Below are positions 1-8,226 of a stretch of 12,080 nt of DNA, in pieces (within the stretch, counting starts at the first letter, position 1; the number at the start of each line of letters is the position of its first letter). The stretch is from positions 1 to 12,080 of the forward strand of contig JBJXFI010000126.1 of NCBI GenBank assembly GCA_046154695.1. Direction: 5' to 3'. The position numbers were made by a program, and so were the translations under genes. The DNA comes from DALYLB01 sp046154695. GTDB lineage: Bacteria > Acidobacteriota > Blastocatellia > RBC074. The notes below the pieces were generated by a model. That model made no database searches, was not told the DNA's origin, and saw only the letters and a program-made list of their open reading frames with translations.

Positions 1-345
1 CACAAGCTGGACAGCTTGTGCCACCACTCCGCTCGACAGCTTGTTCCGCGTACGAGAAACACCCTCAGAAAAAGACCGGGCCTCGAATGTCATCAATTTC
101 GGCTCGCGGGCCCTGCTATCTTCACACTCTCGCCTTCGTACTCGGCACAAGCTGGACAGCTTGTGCCACCACTCCGCTCGACAGCTTGTTCCGCGTACGA
201 GAAACACCCTCAGAAAAAGACCGGGCCGCGAATGTTACCAATTCCGGCTCGCGGGCCCTGCCATCTTCACACTCTCGCCTTCGTACTCGGCACAAGCTGG
301 ACAGCTTGTGCCACCGTTCCACTCGACAGCTTGTTCCGCGTACGA
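1..345. repeat. 145-bp tandem repeat array with internal palindromes
   Basis: Two full units (1-145 and 146-290) and a partial third (291-345) repeat with a period of exactly 145 bases; the two full units differ at only about five positions. Each unit opens with the palindrome CACAAGCTGGACAGCTTGTG. Where the left flank is visible it extends to 11-bp perfect arms (144-154 with 157-167, and 289-299 with 302-312) around a GA spacer. A related half-site, GACAGCTTGTTCC, recurs at 35, 180 and 325. The array runs off the left edge, so the total copy number is unknown. Reading frames cross the array because 145 is not a multiple of three, but none has a ribosome binding site or protein-like composition. 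It is most likely an amplified intergenic REP-like element; I do not recognise a named family. Confidence 0.9.
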
Positions 346-379
346 CTGTTGACGATAATCCCTTTAGAATTCTCTACGT

Positions 380-413
380 AAAAACTTGCCGGACACCCTC
401 GCATCTTCCCGGC
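380..413 (-). terminator. weak intrinsic terminator candidate after the NHL-repeat protein gene
   Basis: Read on the minus strand, a GCCGG/CCGGC stem (409-413 with 388-392) with a 16-base loop is followed by AAG and five T residues (380-384). It lies 12 bases past the stop codon of the large surface-protein gene. The stem is only 5 bp, so termination strength is doubtful. A separate 12-bp palindrome CCCTGATCAGGG (419-430) overlaps the stop codon but lacks a T-run. Confidence 0.35.
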
Positions 414-424
414 TCCCTCCCTGA

Positions 425-3400
425 TCAGGGATAGACCGCGAACGCATTGGACCGGGTTGCCGAGGCTCCGCCCGGGTTGGTTACGGTGATGCTGCGCGAC
501 GTGGTCTGGGCATTGCCGGAGATGACGAGCTTGACGTTGAGCTGAACGCCGGTCAGCGCCGTGACCGTGGCGGTGATGCCGCCGCCGTTCACCGCGATGA
601 CAAGGCCCTGCGCGAAGCCGGAGCCCTGAATGACGATATTGACGGTCGTGCCCTTGTTTCCGCGTGGTGGCGAGACGGAGCTGATCACGGGGGCGCTCGA
701 CGGCGGCTCCGGCGCGGTGATCGCCACGCTTTGGGCAACGGTTGTGTTGACGCCGCCCTTGCCGTCGTTGACCGTCAGCGCGATCAGGTGATTGCCGATC
801 GGCAGCTTGACGTCGGCGATCGCGGTGGAGGCGATGACCGCGCCCTGATCGGTCCAGGAATAGCCCAGCGCGTCGCCGTCCGGATCGGCCGAGGCCGAGC
901 CGTCCAGCCGGATCGTCGCGCCGGTGGAATCGGGCGCGGCGATCGTCGCGGGAAGCGGATTGGCCGCGGCCACGGGCGGCCGGTTCTGGGGCGTCGTGTC
1001 GTTGGTGACGTCGAGCTTCACGGGATTGCTCGATGATCGATTGCCCCGCCCGTCATCCGCGATGAGATTGAACATAAACGATTGGTTCGCGCCGCCCGCG
1101 GGCGGGGCGATGCGCATCGTGGCCCGCCGCTGCGCGGCGTTCGCGTTGACCAGCGTGACGAAGGCGGGCGCGCCCTCGAGCGTCAGCGCCACCGGATCGT
1201 TCTCGGAATCGGTGGCGGCCACCTCCACATCGACGACCTGCCCGCGCCGGACCGCTTGCGCGGCGATATTGCCGATTACCGGCGCATAGTTCAGCGCATT
1301 GATGAAGAGGCGCGCCGATGCCAGCCCGCCGTTCTCGTAATATTCAAAGACAATGGTGTGCCTGCCCGCCGTCAGCGTGACATCCACGTCGTCCCGCGTT
1401 TCACCGCGATCGATCCATCGGTCCAGCACGCTGGCGCCGTCGATATAGAGGCGGATGCCATCGTCGCTGAAAGTGGTGAATCGATAGACGCCGCCGGCCA
1501 TCTGCAGTTCACGCGACCATCGAACTGAGAAGTTTTCTACGCCGAGGCCGCAGGCGGAACTCGGGCCGCCGAATCCCCACTCGAAGTTGATCGACCCCGG
1601 GCCGTCATCGCGAATCATCGCGGGTGAGCCGTTGAGCGAGCGATTGTTGAAATACTCGCCCTTCCATCGATCACTCGGGACCGCGGCGAGACAGCCGCTC
1701 GGCAAGGGATCGTTGACCGTGATATTGAACGCCGCGCTCGTCGCGGATCCGCCGCGGCCGTCATCGGCCCGAACCTGCACGTTGTTGAACGCGCCGGCCT
1801 GCGCGGGCGCGAGACGCAGCATGGCCGTGCGCGCGCCGGGATCGCCGTTGACGATCGAGGCGAATGCAGGCCCGTTGATCAGCGAGAAGGTCACGCTGTC
1901 GCCGTCCGCGTCGGTTGCGGAAAGCGGCAGATCGAGGCTCTGCCCGCGCGTCAGCGTCTGATTCCCGATCGTTGAGGTGAGCGCCGGATTCCGATTTACC
2001 GGCGTCGGCGTCGGGGTGGGCCCGGCCGCCGCCGCGAGCTTGCGAACGCGCTGGTTCGCAAGCTCGCCTACATAGACGCTGTTGTCCGCGTCCACGCGCA
2101 GGCAGGACGGGAAGCTGAACTGGGCCGCCGTTGCCGGGCCGCCGTCGCCCGAGAAGCCCGCGGCGCCCGTGCCGGCGATGGTTGAGATGATCGCGCCGAT
2201 CAGGCGGCGAACGCGGTGGTTGTTCATATCCGCGATATAGACATTTCCGGCCGCGTCGACCGAAACGTCGGCGGGCGCGTTCAGTTGCGCGAGCGAGCCC
2301 GATCCGCCGTCGCCCGAATAGCCCGGCGTGCCGTCGCCGGCGATCGTCGTGATCATGCCGGTGACCGCCTCGACGCGACGCACGCGATGGTTCTTGCGGT
2401 CGGCGATGAACAGGTTCCCCTGGGAATCGATCGCGATTCCCGAGGGGCCGTTGAGGCTGGCGATGATTGCCAGCACGTTGTCTCCGCCGTATCCCGCGCC
2501 GCCATTGCCCGCGACGGTCGTGATGATGTTGGTCGCGGCGTTGACCACGCGGATGCGATTGTTGCCGCTGTCGGCGATGTACACATTCCCCTGCGCATCG
2601 ACGGCCAGCCCCAAGGGGCGATTCAGCCGCGCGACCGCGGCCTGGCCGTTATCGCCGATGTTTCCGCTCAACCCGTTCGACGAGCCCGCGAAATGGGTGA
2701 TCCGGCCGTCGGGCGCGACGCGGCGCACGCGATGGGTCGTCGTGTCCGAGACATAGGCGTTGCCCTGTCCGTCGAAGGCGACGCCGCCCGGCGAGCCGAA
2801 ATTGGCGAAGATGGCCTGCCCGTTGTCTCCCGCGTTGCCGTTCGCGCCATTCCCCGCGAAGGGGCGAATGACCCCCAGCGGATCGACGCGGCGGACCGTA
2901 CGCGATTGGGCGTCGACGATCGCCACACCCTCGGCGCTGCTCCCGAGGGCGTTGATCTGCCGGAACGTGGCATTGAGCCCCGGGCCATAGTTGCCGTCAT
3001 TGCCGTAATTGCCGTTTCCGGCATGGGTGCTGATCGTGTAGCTGGATGGGGTGGCGGGCGTTCCGCCGCCGCCTCCGCCGCCCGTGGGCCGCGGCGTGAC
3101 GGTGACCTTGAACATTGCCATCGAGGCGTTGCCGCGGCCGTCGGTTGCGGTGAACTTGACGGTCGTCGCCCCGACCTCGAAGAACGAGCCGGAGGCCTTG
3201 TCGGCGACGACCGGGACGCCGCCGCTGACCAGGTCGGTTGCCGCCGGCATGGCATAGTTGACCGCCGCCCCGCTGTCGGTGACGGCCTGGACCGTGATGT
3301 CGGCCGGCACGTCGGAGATCACGGGCGGGGTCGTGTCCTGCACGACGACATTCTGCGCCGCGGTATTTGTCGATCCGCCCTTGTTGTCCGCGGCCAGCAG

Positions 3401-6400
3401 GAAGATCGAATGCGCGCCGAGGCCGAGCGTAACCTGCGCGTTGGCCGTCGCGGCGATCTGGGAGGCTCCGTCGAACCATTTGTAGCTGATGGGGTCGCCG
3501 TCCGCGTCGCTCGCCGATCCGGCCAGCTCGACCTGGCGGCCGGCGGCCGAGGCCGCCTCCAGGGGAGAAGCGATCGGGTTGGCCGTGACCGCCGGCGGAC
3601 GATTCACGTCCCGCACCACAACCGTGAAGGTTCTGGTGTCGGCCGCGTCGCCGTCGCTCACGCTGACCGTGATCGAATAGCTGCCGGCATCCGTGAAGCC
3701 GGGCGCCAGCGTCAGGCGCGCCGTGCCGTTGCCGTTGTCGGCGAGCGCGGCGAATCCGGGAAGATTGGCGGCGCTGAAGGTCAGCGCGTCCTGGTTGCCG
3801 TCGGTCGCGCTCAGATCGATCTGCCCCGTCGTTCCCTCGTCCATTGTTCTGCCGGGGATGTCGCTCAACACCGGATTCTGATTCGGCAGGAAGGTGAGCA
3901 GCCGTATGCGGCCGTTGTTCGTGTCCGTGAAGGCCACGTTTCCGTCGGCCAGGCGGATGAGGTTCGCCGTCACCTGCAGATCGTTGGTCGTCGTTCCGGG
4001 CGTCGGCAGATCGAGATTGGCGCGATTGCCCGCGCCGCCGTCTCCTGAAAATCCCCGATTCCCGGTTCCCGCGACGACATTGACGGCGCCGAGCGCGTTC
4101 GCCGGCGCGATGACGCGAAGAATCTGATGCGTGTTGGAATTGACCACAAAGACGTTGCCCGTTGGATCGACCAGCAGGTCGCGGGGGCGGCCAATGCTTC
4201 GCGTGTTGTTCGCGATCACGGTGAACGTGTTCGCGTTCAATCCATCCTGGCGGAGAATCCGGTCCGCGCGCGTGTCCGCGATATAGAGGCGGCCGTCGGG
4301 GCCGAGGGCGATGCCGGTCGCGCCGTTGGTTGTCAGCGGGCCGATCGTCTGGTCGCCCTGAATGGAGGTCACGCTCGTCACGATGCCCGTCGCGCTGTTG
4401 ACCCGGCGAATGCGGCTGTTGCCCTGATCGGCGATCAGCAGGTTCCCCTGCGCGTCGAAGGCGATATCGGTCGGAAAGATGATCGCCGTGTTGGCCGGCC
4501 CGTTGTCTCCGATGAATCCGAACGGCGGCGGATCGTTTCTCCCGACGATGTCCTTGATCTGCCCCGGCGGAACGATCACGCGCGTTCCCGCCCCGCCGCC
4601 CGGAAAGATCGTCACCTCGGAGTTCGACGTGTTGAGAAATCGCACGTGGCCGCTGCGGCGGCCGTTGAGCGATCCCGGCGGGCGCACAAGCGCGCCGTAT
4701 TGCGAATCGACGAGATAGACGCCGTTGGAGGCCGCCAGCAGCCCCTGCGGCGCGGCGAAGACCGCCGTCGAGATCCGGTCATCGTTCACCAGATCCCCGG
4801 CCCGGTCGTTCAGCGTCACGATGTGGCCCGGCTGCACCGTTTTGGCCCATGTGGTCGTGGCAAAGAGGGTCACCGGCGCCGCGCCGCGATTGACGAAGCG
4901 CAAACGGCTGACGGGATCGGCCCCCGTGTCGGCGATGAAAAGGTTCCCGTTTGCGTCCAGGGCCACGCCCGTCGGCGAGGCCAGCTCCGAGATCGTCGCC
5001 GGCACGTTGTCGTAGGGGACCGCCTGCCCGCTGCCCGCGATGCTGTCGATCTGCCCGGCGCCGATGCTCGTCCCCGCGATCGACACCGCGCCGCTCGACA
5101 GGTTGACATACCGCACGCGGCGATAGGCCAGCTCCGGCAGGATGATGCCGTTCGCATCGACGGCGAAGATCAGCGTCCTCAGTTGGGTGCTTCCCGGCAT
5201 ATTCAGATAGGCGCTGGTCGCCGGCCCGCCGTCGCCGCAGGTCGGCGTCGTGTTCGGGTCGCATGCCACCTTCTGACTGCTGCCGGCCATCACCGTCCGC
5301 GCGCCCGACGGCGCGATCCGAACGACCTGCTGGGCGTTTCCGAGGGCCGCATACATCATGCCGTTCGAGGTGATCGTCAATCCCGTCGGAAATTCCAGGC
5401 CGCCCGTGAACAGCGAGATAAAGCCGCCCGCATCCACTTTTCGGATCGAGCCGGGGTTGTTTCGATTGTCTCCGCCGTCGGCGATCACCAGATTCCCCTG
5501 GGGATCGATCGCCAATGCCATCGGCGAGATCAGCCGGGCCAGCGTCGCGAGTCCGCCGTCGCCGTTGTTGTTCACGGGATTGCCTCCGCCGGCGTGGATC
5601 GTCTCATGCCCGCTGCCTCCGTTGGCGCTCGAATCCAGCTTGAAGACGACCCGGGCGCTGCTGTTCGGCGCGTTGCCGATATAGAAAAATTCCCGCGCCG
5701 CGTTCACCACGATCGCCCGAAAGTCCGGCCGGTTGATCTGATAGACGTTTCGGATCCTGCCCGGCTGGATGGTCTGATTGAAGATCCTGAAATCCTGCGC
5801 GCCGACGTTGACCGCGCGAATCCACCCGATGAAGGGCGTTGTCAGATAGACCGCGTTCCCGCTCGGATCGACCGCCATGCCCGAAACATAGGTCAGATCG
5901 GTCTCGTTCGCCGTCTCGGAATCGCCCGCTCCGCCGCCCGCGATCAGATTGATGCTGTTCGGTTGAATGGTCACGGTTCCGAGCGTCACCGGATTCCCGG
6001 TCGTATTGACGAATCGCAGCAGGCTTGTCCCATTGGTATTGTCGAGCACATAGAATCCGCGGCCCTGCGGATCGAGCGCCGCCCCGGAAGGGTCGACCAT
6101 CGGAGCCTCCTTCGCCGGCGCATTCGTGGCGATCCCTCCCCCCGCGATCGTCGTGATCACGGTTCGCGAACCGATCCCTCCCTGGACGGGCCCCGCCGCC
6201 GTGGGCCGGAAGGCCCCGGCCGCGCTTCGCATCCACCGGATCGCAAGCGTCTCGACGCTCCCCGCCGAAACGGTCCGCCCTCCCACCCAGCCCACCCAGG
6301 CCAATATCCCCAACAGGCCAATGGCCGCCGGAATGATGATCGATCGTTGGCTCATCCTCTCGGAACGAGGACGTGAAAAGACGCGGAAACCGCGCGGGCG

Positions 6401-6421
6401 CGCGGGCTTATGGGTGCTCAT
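425..6421 (-). CDS. giant secreted multidomain surface protein (NHL repeats, cadherin/PKD-like, PA14, IPT/TIG)
   Basis: This 1998-residue protein is probably exported and displayed on or released from the cell surface. A basic N-terminus precedes a hydrophobic segment at about residues 27-47, read as a signal peptide or anchor. Approximate order: first NHL beta-propeller region (90-860), with repeated 'GNLFIADTG' and 'GDGGPATSA' style motifs; cadherin-like (845-940); PKD-like (940-1030); HYR-like, opening with TTPPVISDVPADITV (1030-1110); a Gly7 linker; second NHL region (1127-1460); a PTPTPTP linker; cadherin-like (1475-1575); PA14 (1580-1711), with the typical SDDGIRLYIDG motif near 1652; further cadherin-like and PKD-like modules; and a C-terminal IPT/TIG domain (1908-1998). 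PA14 domains often bind carbohydrate; NHL propellers mediate protein or ligand contacts. There is no LPXTG or PEP-CTERM tail. The start at 6421 has AGGAG 10 bases upstream; Met23 (6355) has its purine run too close. No enzymatic domain was seen, so the role (adhesion, matrix) is inferred. Confidence 0.93.
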   Translation of the reverse strand: MSTHKPARPRGFRVFSRPRSERMSQRSIIIPAAIGLLGILAWVGWVGGRTVSAGSVETLAIRWMRSAAGAFRPTAAGPVQGGIGSRTVITTIAGGGIATNAPAKEAPMVDPSGAALDPQGRGFYVLDNTNGTSLLRFVNTTGNPVTLGTVTIQPNSINLIAGGGAGDSETANETDLTYVSGMAVDPSGNAVYLTTPFIGWIRAVNVGAQDFRIFNQTIQPGRIRNVYQINRPDFRAIVVNAAREFFYIGNAPNSSARVVFKLDSSANGGSGHETIHAGGGNPVNNNGDGGLATLARLISPMALAIDPQGNLVIADGGDNRNNPGSIRKVDAGGFISLFTGGLEFPTGLTITSNGMMYAALGNAQQVVRIAPSGARTVMAGSSQKVACDPNTTPTCGDGGPATSAYLNMPGSTQLRTLIFAVDANGIILPELAYRRVRYVNLSSGAVSIAGTSIGAGQIDSIAGSGQAVPYDNVPATISELASPTGVALDANGNLFIADTGADPVSRLRFVNRGAAPVTLFATTTWAKTVQPGHIVTLNDRAGDLVNDDRISTAVFAAPQGLLAASNGVYLVDSQYGALVRPPGSLNGRRSGHVRFLNTSNSEVTIFPGGGAGTRVIVPPGQIKDIVGRNDPPPFGFIGDNGPANTAIIFPTDIAFDAQGNLLIADQGNSRIRRVNSATGIVTSVTSIQGDQTIGPLTTNGATGIALGPDGRLYIADTRADRILRQDGLNANTFTVIANNTRSIGRPRDLLVDPTGNVFVVNSNTHQILRVIAPANALGAVNVVAGTGNRGFSGDGGAGNRANLDLPTPGTTTNDLQVTANLIRLADGNVAFTDTNNGRIRLLTFLPNQNPVLSDIPGRTMDEGTTGQIDLSATDGNQDALTFSAANLPGFAALADNGNGTARLTLAPGFTDAGSYSITVSVSDGDAADTRTFTVVVRDVNRPPAVTANPIASPLEAASAAGRQVELAGSASDADGDPISYKWFDGASQIAATANAQVTLGLGAHSIFLLAADNKGGSTNTAAQNVVVQDTTPPVISDVPADITVQAVTDSGAAVNYAMPAATDLVSGGVPVVADKASGSFFEVGATTVKFTATDGRGNASMAMFKVTVTPRPTGGGGGGGTPATPSSYTISTHAGNGNYGNDGNYGPGLNATFRQINALGSSAEGVAIVDAQSRTVRRVDPLGVIRPFAGNGANGNAGDNGQAIFANFGSPGGVAFDGQGNAYVSDTTTHRVRRVAPDGRITHFAGSSNGLSGNIGDNGQAAVARLNRPLGLAVDAQGNVYIADSGNNRIRVVNAATNIITTVAGNGGAGYGGDNVLAIIASLNGPSGIAIDSQGNLFIADRKNHRVRRVEAVTGMITTIAGDGTPGYSGDGGSGSLAQLNAPADVSVDAAGNVYIADMNNHRVRRLIGAIISTIAGTGAAGFSGDGGPATAAQFSFPSCLRVDADNSVYVGELANQRVRKLAAAAGPTPTPTPVNRNPALTSTIGNQTLTRGQSLDLPLSATDADGDSVTFSLINGPAFASIVNGDPGARTAMLRLAPAQAGAFNNVQVRADDGRGGSATSAAFNITVNDPLPSGCLAAVPSDRWKGEYFNNRSLNGSPAMIRDDGPGSINFEWGFGGPSSACGLGVENFSVRWSRELQMAGGVYRFTTFSDDGIRLYIDGASVLDRWIDRGETRDDVDVTLTAGRHTIVFEYYENGGLASARLFINALNYAPVIGNIAAQAVRRGQVVDVEVAATDSENDPVALTLEGAPAFVTLVNANAAQRRATMRIAPPAGGANQSFMFNLIADDGRGNRSSSNPVKLDVTNDTTPQNRPPVAAANPLPATIAAPDSTGATIRLDGSASADPDGDALGYSWTDQGAVIASTAIADVKLPIGNHLIALTVNDGKGGVNTTVAQSVAITAPEPPSSAPVISSVSPPRGNKGTTVNIVIQGSGFAQGLVIAVNGGGITATVTALTGVQLNVKLVISGNAQTTSRSITVTNPGGASATRSNAFAVYP

Positions 6422-6582
6422 GGTCGGATTGCTCCTGATCTTGATAATTCGCGTGGGGTCGAGTGTGTGGGGCGGCTCGATCGGACGGGCTTGCGCCTTG
6501 GCGTTGAAGAACGGGGAAACTGCCAGGGAAATTAATTAAAGATCCTGCTCGGCGGGGTCGTGAGGAGTAGCAGAGCCCGCCT

Positions 6583-6611
6583 ATTCAATCCGAAACCCAT
6601 TTTTTAGTCAA
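6583..6611 (-). promoter_or_regulatory. sigma-70-like promoter for the surface-protein gene
   Basis: On the minus strand, TTGACT (6606-6611; five of six matches to the -35 consensus) is followed after exactly 17 bases by TTGAAT (6583-6588; four of six matches to the -10). It sits in the AT-rich part of the 218-base gap between the Yip1-family gene and the surface-protein gene, giving a 5' leader of roughly 150 bases. This suggests that the surface-protein gene is transcribed separately from the exporter genes upstream. I see no clear intrinsic terminator between the two units. Confidence 0.55.
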
Positions 6612-6639
6612 GTTTTGTTTCATTGCGCAGGTGAGAGCC

Positions 6640-7374
6640 TCACGCGCGCTGGAGGAACGCGGCGGCGACCTGGAGCGCGGCGCCGAGAAGCCAGTACGAG
6701 ACGGCCACGCGGATCGCGGTGCCTCGCGGACAGGGAACGATGCGGCGAACGGCGATCGCCAGCAGAATGAGCATCCATAGGTCGAAGGGATTGATCAGGC
6801 CCAGAAGGGAATCGATGGCCGGGTGCTCCGCCGGGAGCAGCAGGTTGAGGCCGAAGCGCGCCTGCAGATCCCCGAGGCCTCCGATTCGCTCCAGCCCCCG
6901 CAGGCGCAGGACCAGCAGGTTCCCCACCCCGGCGAGCGTGAGCGGAACGCCCAGGTAATTGATCACCGAGAATGCCCGCCTGAAATTCCCGTGGCCTGTC
7001 CAGGCAAGCATCAGCAGCGTCAGCGTCAGCGCCCCGCACAATCCCTTCAACAGCAGCAGCAGGGGCGTCAGGATCGCGCCCAGTTTCTGGCCGAAGGCGA
7101 TCTGTCTGCGCATCAGATCGATCTGCTCCGGCGGCATGCTCTCCGGAATCGCCTGCAGGGCGGCCCGCGTCGCGTATGGCTCCGCCGCCAGCGAGAGAAG
7201 CAGGCTGATGATCGAGACGACCAGGAAGGGCGTCACCCAGTCCGGCTGCCTGGAAATCGATTGGAACAGGGCCTCCGGGGCCCCGAAGACGCGCCCCACG
7301 TTTCGTAGGGGCGCAAGAAAAGAGGAACGGCCGGCCCTCGGGACGCGGGGGCTCTCCGCGATGGCGAATAGCAT
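6640..7374 (-). CDS. Yip1-family integral membrane protein
   Basis: This 244-residue protein has about five transmembrane segments (roughly 48-68, 100-123, 138-156, 196-214, 222-242). The stretches FRRAFSVINYLGVPL (131-145) and LLGLINPFDLWMLILLAIAV (190-209) are typical of the Yip1 domain, where a 'ldlFsiW..vLla' pattern recurs. Bacterial Yip1-domain proteins are often encoded beside ABC-2-type exporters, but their biochemical role is poorly known. The open frame extends upstream to 7590 but overlaps the ATPase gene there. The chosen Met at 7374 has GGAG five bases upstream and removes a non-hydrophobic, arginine-rich shadow extension. It is the last gene of the peptide-exporter cluster, 64 bases after the ATPase stop. 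It is probably an accessory membrane component of that exporter, or an immunity factor; this is inferred from position only. Confidence 0.8.
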   Translation of the reverse strand: MLFAIAESPRVPRAGRSSFLAPLRNVGRVFGAPEALFQSISRQPDWVTPFLVVSIISLLLSLAAEPYATRAALQAIPESMPPEQIDLMRRQIAFGQKLGAILTPLLLLLKGLCGALTLTLLMLAWTGHGNFRRAFSVINYLGVPLTLAGVGNLLVLRLRGLERIGGLGDLQARFGLNLLLPAEHPAIDSLLGLINPFDLWMLILLAIAVRRIVPCPRGTAIRVAVSYWLLGAALQVAAAFLQRA

Positions 7375-7438
7375 GAAATCTCCGGTTGATGGTTGGGCGT
7401 GGATTGGGGGTGCGTTGATGCGGCGCGCGCTCCCCGGT

Positions 7439-8200
7439 CTATTTCGCCCAGGAGAGAAGCGGTTTTTTGTGCGCGCCGGAAGAGATCCGCAGAAAGATCT
7501 GTTCGAGGGACGCGCCGCCCTCCGTTCGCAGGGAAGCCAGGTCCTGCTGATAGGCGACCCGGCCGTCCGCCACGATCGCGGCCTCATCACAGATTTTTTC
7601 GACGATATCGAGAATGTGGGAGGTCAGGAAGAGAGTCTTTCCCCGCTGCGCGAGCCGGCGCAGATTCTCCATGACCCGGCGCGCGCTCAGCACGTCCATG
7701 CCCTCGAAGGGTTCGTCGAGGAAGAGGACCTCCGGGTCGTGAATCAGGGCGCAGGCCAGGGCGAGCTTCTTTTTCATGCCGTGCGAGTATTCGTGGATTC
7801 GGACGGCGGCGGCCTCCGCGAGATCGAGCATCTCGAACAGTTCCCGCGTCCGCCCGGGGATGGCCGCCGGATCGAGCCCGTGAATCGACGCGGAGAAGAG
7901 CAGGTGCTCTTCTCCGGTCATCTGTTCGAAGAGCCCATGGCTGTCATGGACCACGCCGAGGCGCCGCCGAAGCGAGGCGTTTTCGGGCGTGAGCGTCTCG
8001 CCGAGGATTTGCACGCTCCCGCCCCGGGGCAGCAGGATGCCCGTCAGAATATTCATGGTCGTCGTCTTTCCCGCGCCGTTCTCGCCCAGAAAGCCGAACA
8101 GGCATCCGTGTTTGACATAGAGGGAGAGGCCCTTGAGGACCTCCTTGTTCCCGAAACTCTTGCGCAGATCCTCCGCGCGGATGGCGATCTGGGTGTTCAT
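7439..8200 (-). CDS. ABC transporter ATP-binding protein (ABC-2 exporter type)
   Basis: This 253-residue cytoplasmic ATPase would power the neighbouring membrane permease. Walker A is GENGAGKTT (39-47), the ABC signature is YSHGMKKK (138-145), Walker B is VLFLDEP (158-164) and the H-loop is TSH (His195). The signature variant 'YSxGMKxK' is usual in drug, bacteriocin-immunity and ABC-2-type ATPases. The Q-loop position reads VVHDSHGLFEQMTG, with no Gln where one is normally found; Glu or Asp substitutions occur in some ABC-2 ATPases. The C-terminal tail is short. The start at 8200 has GAGGAG six bases upstream. The same frame is open as far as 9817, but that part is the shadow of the permease gene. 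The gene begins 26 bases after the permease stop, consistent with one operon. Confidence 0.95.
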   Translation of the reverse strand: MNTQIAIRAEDLRKSFGNKEVLKGLSLYVKHGCLFGFLGENGAGKTTTMNILTGILLPRGGSVQILGETLTPENASLRRRLGVVHDSHGLFEQMTGEEHLLFSASIHGLDPAAIPGRTRELFEMLDLAEAAAVRIHEYSHGMKKKLALACALIHDPEVLFLDEPFEGMDVLSARRVMENLRRLAQRGKTLFLTSHILDIVEKICDEAAIVADGRVAYQQDLASLRTEGGASLEQIFLRISSGAHKKPLLSWAK

Positions 8201-8226
8201 GCCCGGCTCCTCGTTCAGGATAAAAA

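Noticed and set aside
1..345. CRISPR array
   Set aside because: The 145-bp units are repeated end to end with no short constant repeat alternating with unique spacers, and no cas genes are nearby.
2216..6376. Long plus-strand open frames (610 and 749 codons) opposite the surface-protein gene
   Set aside because: They are rich in Arg, Asp, Gly and Ala with no domain motifs, and mirror the codon pattern of the NHL gene on the other strand. GC-rich sequence commonly gives such antisense shadows.
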